Positions 63,369 through 64,000 of a stretch of DNA of 64,000 nt are shown one piece after another; positions within the stretch are counted from its first letter, which is position 1, and the number at the start of each line of letters is the position of its first letter. The notes beneath the pieces are model-generated. The model saw only the letters and a list, made by a program, of their open reading frames with translations. It made no database searches and was not told the DNA's origin. The stretch is from assembly GCF_000718165.1 (NCBI RefSeq), contig NZ_JOEY01000011.1, forward strand, positions 124,001 to 188,000, written 5' to 3'. The translations under genes and the position numbers were made by a program. The stretch comes from Streptomyces fulvoviolaceus (lineage in GTDB: Bacteria; Actinomycetota; Actinomycetes; Streptomycetales; Streptomycetaceae).

Positions 63369-63555
63369 TGGCACTCCTGAACGATCACGAGGAGTGGGGT
63401 GCTTTCCGTGTGCCGGGGCTCACGTCGCGCCGGCCGGTGCCGCGGCACGGGTGTCCGGGCCGAGAGCCGATCGCACCATCTGCGCCGTTGGCCGTGGCGT
63501 CCCGGCACAGGGGCCGCTCAGGAGGACCGTGCCCGCTACGCGACCGTGGCGCGAG

Positions 63556-63582
63556 TGTCACACCTGCGCTCATTGCCCGGTC
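63556..63582 (+). promoter_or_regulatory. ECF41-type promoter upstream of the WhiB-like gene
   Basis: TGTCACA (63556-63562), 16 bases, GGTC (63579-63582), sharing CTCAT and TGCCCGGTC with the ATPase promoter. Transcription would begin about 55 bases before the WhiB-like start codon at 63647. Confidence 0.72.
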
Positions 63583-63646
63583 TCACGTGACAGCCCCGGT
63601 ACCGGGGCTTCCTGCTGAACGACGAACTCCCGGAGGTTGCTTTCTC

Positions 63647-63940
63647 ATGGCTGCTGAACGAGGAGACCACACCGTGTATTGGCGCGAACGGGCGGCCTGC
63701 CTACGTGTCGACGACCCTGATCTGTTCTTTCCCATCGGAATCAGCGGCCTGACGCTCGCTCAGGTCGAGAAGGCCAAGGCTGTCTGTGACCGTTGTCCCG
63801 TCATGGAGCAGTGCCTCAACTGGGCCTTGTACGTGGGGCATGTGGAAGGCATCTGGGGCGGCACGACGGAGAGCGAACGCCGTGCGATGAAGCGACGTGT
63901 GGCCCGCCAGGCCGAGAACACGGTCACCACGGCGGCGTGA
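63647..63940 (+). CDS. WhiB-like iron-sulfur transcription factor
   Basis: A 97-aa Wbl protein. The ATG at 63647 follows CGGAGG. The four cluster-binding Cys are in place: RAACLRVDDPDLFFP (first), CDRCPVMEQCLNW (CxxC then C after five residues). GIWGGTTESERRAMKR is the Wbl G[VI]WGG turn and basic tail that contacts DNA or sigma factor. Wbl proteins respond to O2, NO or redox state through their [4Fe-4S] cluster. Its ECF41-type promoter ties it to the two sigma genes next door. Confidence 0.94.
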   Translation: MAAERGDHTVYWRERAACLRVDDPDLFFPIGISGLTLAQVEKAKAVCDRCPVMEQCLNWALYVGHVEGIWGGTTESERRAMKRRVARQAENTVTTAA

Positions 63941-63957
63941 GGGCGGCAGGCCCTGCG

Positions 63958-63984
63958 TGTCACATCCACGCCTCATGCGTGGTC
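63958..63984 (+). promoter_or_regulatory. ECF41-type promoter at the right edge of the window
   Basis: TGTCACA (63958-63964), 16 bases, GGTC (63981-63984), followed by a purine-rich GAGGTGGGAGCAG at the window end that could be a ribosome site. The 45-base neighbourhood closely repeats 55661-55705. It probably drives a gene that begins just outside the window. Confidence 0.68.
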
Positions 63985-64000
63985 ATAGAGGTGGGAGCAG

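Overview
The window is high-GC actinobacterial DNA and almost certainly from a Streptomyces chromosome. The supporting features are very high third-position GC, frequent GTG starts with GGAGG-type ribosome binding sites, ATGA/GTGA start-stop coupling, and typical streptomycete families (DUF574 methyltransferases, WhiB, DUF2218, DUF309, DUF3140, ECF sigma factors with SnoaL tails). One tRNA-Pro(GGG) is present. There is no CRISPR array, no complete insertion sequence and no prophage; three IS or gene fragments lie at 42.4-44.8 kb.

Layout. 0-5.4 kb: end of a proline iminopeptidase, aminopeptidase P, a TetR gene facing an aldolase/sugar-kinase pair, and a broken aldo/keto reductase. 5.4-24.1 kb: a surface-polysaccharide locus. 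It holds a GT4-GT2 fusion, two NodB deacetylases, a GT4, an ATP-grasp ligase, an undecaprenyl-phosphate sugar transferase, an FAD oxidoreductase, a tightly coupled operon (nucleotide-sugar dehydrogenase, processive GT2, small membrane protein, deacetylase, lectin-like protein), a GH15 glucosidase and galE. 24.3-35.4 kb: DUF2218, NUDIX, a glutamine-synthetase-like/amidohydrolase pair, a DUF574 methyltransferase, a lipoprotein, a K+ channel, and an ABC exporter bracketed by a response regulator and its histidine kinase. 35.5-40.9 kb: a catabolic operon led by a cupin-HTH regulator. 41-45 kb: accessory DNA with hypothetical genes and decayed fragments. 44.8-55.5 kb: methyltransferase, Dps, lipase, thiolase, TauE, HAD phosphatase, cobK, cobF, an MFS exporter, DUF309 and the tRNA. 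55.6-64 kb: a P-type ATPase, an NDH-2-like dehydrogenase, two ECF41-type sigma factors and a WhiB protein.

Two regulatory networks can be read from the DNA. First, a near-palindromic element with core GTWTACG-N-CGTAWAY occurs five times. It always has the same orientation relative to the gene it precedes, and it lies only in the polysaccharide locus: before the GT fusion, the sugar transferase, the dehydrogenase operon, GH15 and galE. A TetR gene lies at the edge of the locus, and a decayed second copy of that TetR lies inside it, so TetR control is a reasonable hypothesis. Second, the motif TGTCACA-N16-[C/G]GTC, which matches the known ECF41 promoter signature, occurs six times in the last 8.4 kb. 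It precedes the ATPase, the NDH-2 gene, both sigma genes, whiB and the gene just beyond the window.

The candidate new system is the 5.4-24.1 kb locus. It combines a synthase-type module (GT2, a small two-helix protein that may have arisen by tandem duplication, and a NodB deacetylase with lectin-like domains, resembling the logic of ica/pga poly-GlcNAc systems) with a lipid-linked initiation module (undecaprenyl-phosphate sugar transferase, GT4 enzymes, ATP-grasp ligase). No Wzx or Wzy is visible.
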